Below the pieces are notes generated by a model. The model did no database searches and was not told the origin of the DNA. It saw only the letters and a program-made list of their open reading frames with translations. The translations under genes and the position numbers were made by a program. Below are positions 59,893 through 64,000 of a stretch of 64,000 nt of DNA, one piece after another. The DNA is from JBBRHH01 sp963788015 (GTDB taxonomy: Bacteria; Planctomycetota; Phycisphaerae; Tepidisphaerales; Tepidisphaeraceae), in contig CAWBEY010000012.1 in the NCBI GenBank assembly GCA_963788015.1, forward strand, positions 1,426,001-1,490,000. The letters are read 5' to 3'. Each line of letters opens with the position of its first letter. Within the stretch, counting starts at the first letter, position 1.

Positions 59893-61071
59893 ATGCTTAC
59901 GACGAATAAAACCTGCCTCCTCGTCCTGCTCACGCTTGGCGTGCCGCTCGCCGGCGCGCCAGGCTCCGGGCCTCTTATTCCGGCCGATTACGATCATGCC
60001 AAGTCAGCCCTCTATTCCGCCGTTGCCCTGCAGGAGGCCATCCGCGATCGCCATCAATTTGAGGCCACCGCGAAATCCGTCGGGCCGTTGCGTCTGGAAG
60101 ATGTGGTTGAGATCTCCAATCTCCAGGGGCAACTGCGCGTGGCGATCCATCCGCCGCCTGCCGTTCTTGAACTGGCCGAGGCTGGGCGGCTTGTGATTCT
60201 TGAAATAGGTGGATCGGACGGACTCTGGACCATTGGCCGGACGGTTCCCGAAACCGATAAGCCTAATGCGCATCCTGATTCTGTATGGACCCTCAGCCGG
60301 ATTGACTATGATCAGCGTCCCCCGGCTAACCCCGACGCGGCCGCCGGCGCGGCCGACGATGGCTTCTGGCATGTCAGCGTCAGCGTGTCCGCGGCCGGCG
60401 TCAGTATTCAAACCGACCTTAACGCCGGGGCGTCTATCCGCTATGCGCAGGACGCCAAATCCGCCCGCCTTAGCGTGGCGCTTCCCAATGCGCCGCTTAA
60501 TCTTGACGCGCCGACACTGGGCCAGCTATTTGCCCGGCACCCCGAAGAACTTTCGCGCTATCTCGCGCCGCTCCTTCGCCGACTTTGCGGCCAGGATCTG
60601 CTTGGGCCCGGTGCGGCTGACGTTTACGCGGTCTTCGATCAACTTCAGCCCGATGCTGCCGTGGTTTTGAAACTGCAGAAAGCGCTTGAAGATATCGAAA
60701 GCACCGACGCGGAGGCTCGCGCCGCCGCTGGCCGCGAGCTTTCCGCACTTGGCTCTCCGGGCGTCCTGGCCGCCCTGCGGCTGCCTGCCGACGCCCTCTC
60801 GGCCGAGCAGCGCATCAGTGTCACATCCCTCATCGCCCAGCACCGCCACCAACCGGCCCTCGACCCCGCCGCCGCCAGAAAGGATGCGATCTTTCTTGCC
60901 CAGTGCCTGACATTCCCGGACCCGCTTGCACGCAAGGCCGCCAAAGAAGCGCTCGAAAAGCTGCTGAATCGCCCCATTAACATTGATATTGACGATGCAC
61001 CCGAGGCTCGGGCCAAGGCAGTTAACATGCTTCTTCGGGAAATTCGTACATCAGCCACAAAACCGTCTTGA
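59893..61071 (+). CDS. Secreted protein, paralogue A of a tandem pair
   Basis: A 392-residue protein with a signal peptide (K-T-C-L-L-V-L-L-T-L-G-V-P-L-A-G-A-P). A beta-rich region with V-G-P-L-R-L-E-D-V-V-E-I is followed by a helical C-terminal half: L-L-R-R-L-C-G-Q-D-L-L-G-P-G-A-A-D-V-Y-A-V-F-D, then L-S-A-L-G-S-P-G-V-L-A-A-L-R and R-K-A-A-K-E-A-L-E, resembling HEAT-type repeats. I do not recognise the family. The following gene has the same C-terminal half, so they are duplicated. Exported, probably periplasmic. No frame break. Confidence 0.65.
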   Translation: MLTTNKTCLLVLLTLGVPLAGAPGSGPLIPADYDHAKSALYSAVALQEAIRDRHQFEATAKSVGPLRLEDVVEISNLQGQLRVAIHPPPAVLELAEAGRLVILEIGGSDGLWTIGRTVPETDKPNAHPDSVWTLSRIDYDQRPPANPDAAAGAADDGFWHVSVSVSAAGVSIQTDLNAGASIRYAQDAKSARLSVALPNAPLNLDAPTLGQLFARHPEELSRYLAPLLRRLCGQDLLGPGAADVYAVFDQLQPDAAVVLKLQKALEDIESTDAEARAAAGRELSALGSPGVLAALRLPADALSAEQRISVTSLIAQHRHQPALDPAAARKDAIFLAQCLTFPDPLARKAAKEALEKLLNRPINIDIDDAPEARAKAVNMLLREIRTSATKPS

Positions 61072-61149
61072 ACAAGCTGTCCGTTCGATAGTAGTATGAG
61101 GCAGCGGGGCACTTAATGCGGACAAGAACCCAGCGGAGGCAACGACCCG

Positions 61150-62433
61150 ATGCGCAAGCTCTCACTCTCAATCGCCTTATCTCTCACCCTGGCTTCTCAA
61201 GCCATGGCCGAGCCCGCGACGCAGCCGGCAACCCAGCCCGCCGCGGCAGCGCCGCAGCGTCAACCCGCTGCCAACGCGGCGGCCGTGCCAGTTAAAAATA
61301 TCGCCGTCATCAACGGCCAGCCCATTAACTTCCCTGATCAGCGCAAGCAGATGAAGGAAAACCAGAAGAAGGCCGTTGGCAACTGGCCTCTCAAGGGCAA
61401 GTACAAGCTCTCCGACATCATCCGCTTCTCCATGAAAGATGGCCTGCTTCAAGCCGATTGGACTGGCGCTGTCATGACGGCCACCCCTGTTCGGATCGAG
61501 ATCGAAGGCTCCAGCGCGACGTGGGTTGTCCAGCAGGCGCAGGTTATTCAGCATCGCAACTTCCCCCAGGGCTTTACCAATATCAACCTCAGCCGCTACG
61601 ACTTTGACCGGCCGGATAATGAAGGGCCTTATGTCGTGAGCATGAGCATCAACAACCGCACCTTTGGTTTCAATGCGATGTATGGGCCGGGGAGCGACCT
61701 TTACAACGTCAGCTATTTCCAGGCCAACAACGCCGTTCACCTCAACTGGATGGACGTGCAGAATGGCCGGCCTATTGGGAACAATCTCAACATGTCGGCT
61801 CCGTCCCTGCTCCAGCTTCGCGCCGATCATCCAGACGATGCTCGCCACGCGCCTTGAACCGCTCCTCAAGGACTTGACGGGCGTGGACTGGCTGCGCCCG
61901 GGCCTGGCCGACCTTTACCGTGCGTTTGACCAGATTCAGCCGGATCTTAACGTCGTGGAGAAAGTGGAGGACATCCTTCCCCGCCTGGACTCGCTGTCGT
62001 TTCCAGATCGCGAGGCGGCCAGTGCGCAGTTGGCGGCTCTTGCCGCTCCCGGCGTGCTTGCCGCGGTCCGCGTCGATCAAGATCTTCTCTCGGCCGAGCA
62101 GCGCAACCGGATCATCGCCTATCTCGCAGAATTCACCCGGCGCAACTTCGATTCCCCGGCCGCCGCGCGACAGGACCTTAACTTCCTGATCGAATCGCTG
62201 GAGGACGCGGACCCGGCCGTGCGCCGCGGCCAAGACAAGCCTTGAGTCGCTTGTTCATCACAAGGTCGCTCTCGATTTGACTCAGTCTGGCGCTGAAGCT
62301 CAGCAGCGCCGTCAACGCACTGCGCCAGACTCTCGTCAAAGAAGTTCAAGCACCCGCGCCGCAACCCACCGCCGTCGACCCCAATGTCAAAGAACAGGCG
62401 GCGACCCCGTTCAACAATCGTCCTGTGAATTGA
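61150..62433 (+). CDS. Secreted protein, paralogue B of a tandem pair (frame breaks)
   Basis: About 427 residues. A signal peptide (S-L-S-I-A-L-S-L-T-L-A-S-Q-A-M-A) and a threonine/alanine-proline linker are followed by a beta-rich part (V-S-M-S-I-N-N-R-T-F-G-F) and a C-terminal half matching paralogue A: L-T-G-V-D-W-L-R-P-G-L-A-D-L-Y-R-A-F-D, L-A-A-L-A-A-P-G-V-L-A-A-V-R, A-E-Q-R-N-R-I. Breaks of one base near 61845 and 62230, and probably another near 62310, lead to a natural end, F-N-N-R-P-V-N and stop at 62433. The break pattern equals that of essential genes. Confidence 0.6.
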
Positions 62434-62445
62434 GATAGGATCGGG

Positions 62446-63128
62446 ATGTCTGCCCAGGCCCACAACATCCCTCTCGATCGCGCGAAGGTTAATAGCGCAA
62501 TTGCATCACATCCAACCAAGCCGCTCCTCCTCTGGCTGCTGCTACAACTGGCGCTTTGGCACTGTCGGCCGGCCAGGTTCCGCTCTCTTACCAGTTTCCA
62601 AACCCGCCTGAGCGCCTTGCGCTGCATGAGATGCTCCTGACCCAGATCGCGGCGGCCGCGCTTTTTTTTCCGCTCCTTTTGCGGTCGAGCGCAAGCGCTG
62701 TCATCGTCATCGGTGCAACACTTCCATTCACCCAACTGGCTGGCTATCTCGCGGTGCAATCCGAGACGAATATTCTTCTGGCGATGGCCTACTCCACTGC
62801 GTGGATGATTGCGCTGTGCTTGTGGCGATTGGCCCTGCCCACTGGCCGCGCTGCCATGATCGGTTCCGCTCTTGCCACCGTTTTCGCAATCGGCGGCCCG
62901 TTGCTCTGGTATCTTCGCGGGGAGTTTTCAATCAAATCGGACGCGCTGGATTTTCATCGCGTTGGTGCATGGGGGCCGATGATGGGAAGCGCGGCGGTGC
63001 TCACTGATGCGCATCTACCGCAGCCGTGGCTTGTTACAGGCGCTGCGGCAGGTGGGGCGATTGCCGCGATTTTTCTTTCCCGAATCTTGCGCCAAGTTGT
63101 CCACCGTTCATCCACCGTTGCCGTTTGA
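62446..63128 (+). CDS. Multi-pass membrane protein (one frame break)
   Basis: About 227 residues with six or seven hydrophobic segments. The start M-S-A-Q-A-H-N-I-P-L-D-R-A-K leads into the first helix (L-L-L-W-L-L-L-Q-L-A); a one-base break near 62550 follows, and L-S-A-G-Q-V-P-L-S-Y-Q-F-P-N-P-P-E-R opens the next part. Conserved-looking loops (H-E-M-L-L-T-Q, D-F-H-R-V-G-A-W-G-P) are seen, but I do not recognise the family. It begins 12 bases after paralogue B and precedes the mraZ promoter. Confidence 0.55.
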
Positions 63129-63237
63129 GATGCCGATAACCACGTCCGATAATTCAGCCCGTTGGGGCACATTTCATCTGCCGCGTTGCTGATCGAGAAC
63201 AACTCTTATCGAAAAATGTCGCGCCGGAAGTTTAATC

Positions 63238-63265
63238 TTGACTGGTGGAGAGAAGTGGGTAGTAT
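63238..63265 (+). promoter_or_regulatory. mraZ promoter with two MraZ-type boxes in its spacer
   Basis: TTGACT (63238-63243) and TAGTAT (63260-63265) separated by 16 bases. The spacer holds GTGGA (63245-63249) and GTGGG (63255-63259) exactly 10 bases apart, the spacing of MraZ boxes in E. coli. MraZ is known to repress its own operon by binding such boxes. Confidence 0.6.
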
Positions 63266-63296
63266 GCCCACATCAACAGCGGTCAAAGAAAGGTGA

Positions 63297-63782
63297 GTGG
63301 GAAAAAAAACCTTGGCCTTCTTCTACGGCGAATTTGAAATATCTCCAGACGACAAGCATCGGCTCTTGATACCTGCCGAGATTCGCAAGGAGATGATCGA
63401 CCCGCAGACCGATGGCGAAGCGTTTTTCATGATCACTGGAAAAAACAGAAAACTCTGGCTCTACCCAGAAAGGCCGTATCGCGCCATGGCCTCCCAGCAG
63501 TCGGCCACGATCACGCCTTCGGATGAGATCCTGGCCCTGAATCGACTGAAGTTCGCGATGGCCAGCAAGTTGGTTTGGGACAAGCAGGGCCGGGTACTGG
63601 TTTCGGAAAAAGCCCTGAAGGGCGCGCAGCTGGGTGAGACAGTGGTGTTGATTGGCATGGTCGATCACATTGAGATGTGGCAACCCGAGGCGTGGGAAGA
63701 AGAGAAAGAACGGCTGAGGCAAAGCCTTGGCGAGATTGAATCAAAAGCGACGCCGCTGATTGGGAGATCATCGGCGCTGTAG
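63297..63782 (+). CDS. mraZ: MraZ, DNA-binding regulator of the division/cell-wall cluster
   Basis: A 161-residue protein made of two AbrB-like swapped-hairpin repeats: F-Y-G-E-F-E-I-S-P-D-D-K-H-R-L-L-I-P-A-E-I-R and K-L-V-W-D-K-Q-G-R-V-L-V-S-E-K-A, each with the D-x-x-x-R-x-x-[IV] core that touches DNA. MraZ forms rings that bind repeated boxes in front of its own gene. GTG start at 63297 with AAAGG in front. It normally precedes rsmH and the mur/fts genes, which would lie beyond the window. Planctomycetes often lack parts of that cluster. Confidence 0.92.
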   Translation: MGKKTLAFFYGEFEISPDDKHRLLIPAEIRKEMIDPQTDGEAFFMITGKNRKLWLYPERPYRAMASQQSATITPSDEILALNRLKFAMASKLVWDKQGRVLVSEKALKGAQLGETVVLIGMVDHIEMWQPEAWEEEKERLRQSLGEIESKATPLIGRSSAL

Positions 63783-63920
63783 TGAGTTTGAGGTTGGAGA
63801 AAATGCAGCGGATCACAGGTCGTTGGTCGGATCCGCGAGTGGGAAGAAGGCAAACGGCCCGCCCCACTTCTGGGCCTTGAGACATGTCCAGGGAAGGATG
63901 GTCTCCAGACATCAGAGAAG

Positions 63921-63981
63921 TTGTTTGAACCGCCTCTGGCGGCGACATGGACGGTCCGCGCCGTCAGAAGCGGTTCAACAA
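63921..63981. repeat. Long imperfect inverted repeat downstream of mraZ
   Basis: Left arm TTGTTTGAACCGCCTCTGGC and on, right arm ending GCGGTTCAACAA, about 20 paired bases with three mismatches and a 14-base loop. It could be a terminator, a processing site or a palindromic repeat. Confidence 0.55.
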
Positions 63982-64000
63982 TCTATTCAAGCCCTTCATG

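Noticed and set aside
63947..64000. Start of an rsmH or other gene at 63947 (M-D-G-P-R-R-Q-K-R)
   Set aside because: It lies on the loop and right arm of a palindrome and does not look like RsmH. The frame runs off the window, so it cannot be judged.

Overview
The window looks like a chromosomal segment of a GC-rich member of the Planctomycetota, most likely from the Phycisphaerae side of the phylum. The evidence is a long rplJ C-terminal tail, an extended SecE, an EF-Tu with an unusual switch I, a stand-alone GGQ release-factor-like protein, a TMTC-type membrane protein and an imuA-imuB-dnaE2 cassette, together with many short intergenic repeats. The taxonomic call is inference; no rRNA gene is present. 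Many conserved genes, including rpoB, rpoC, nusG and lysA, are split by single-base indels. Essential genes cannot all be broken in a living cell, so these are best read as residual sequencing or assembly errors, and I annotate the genes as single units.

Layout. 1-6496: a partial membrane protein, a HEXXH lipoprotein, a degenerate metallo-beta-lactamase-fold protein, a CheY-like regulator and a large hybrid histidine kinase. 6669-7150: an internally deleted IS3-family copy. 7279-13052: mutasome genes imuA, imuB and dnaE2 behind a promoter carrying a palindrome. 13077-26971: mostly housekeeping genes (kbl, GGQ protein, phosphodiester glycosidase-like, PocR-GAF-PP2C phosphatase, glycosyltransferase, RluD-type synthase, tatA, astB, ispD-like, larA-like, TMTC-like, polysaccharide ligase-like).

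27141-42176 (all on the minus strand, reading from right to left): tRNA-Thr, tuf, rpmG, tRNA-Trp, secE, nusG, a membrane protein, rplK, rplA, rplJ, rplL, rpoB, a small conserved-looking protein and rpoC. This is the classic transcription/translation cluster with two inserted lineage-specific genes. Its gaps carry heptanucleotide repeats, several of them folded as hairpins, and a strong hairpin separates rplL from rpoB.

42177-51641 is an accessory island: an intact IS3 element, a repeat-rich desert, a single-chain SIR2-APAZ-PIWI short Argonaute (45418-48624), a divergent winged-helix gene with repeated sites in front of it, and a hicBA toxin-antitoxin pair whose hicB is cut by an IS630-family element at a TA dinucleotide. 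The Argonaute is the most interesting gene here: the family senses invading nucleic acid and kills or arrests the cell by NAD+ depletion.

51642-63782: lysA, a secreted glycoside-hydrolase-like protein, a Uma2-type nuclease, a tail-anchored acidic protein, rsmE and membrane proteins, a second repeat desert sharing an element with the island, two tandem secreted paralogues, a membrane protein, and mraZ behind a promoter containing MraZ-type boxes, which probably opens the division/cell-wall cluster beyond the window.
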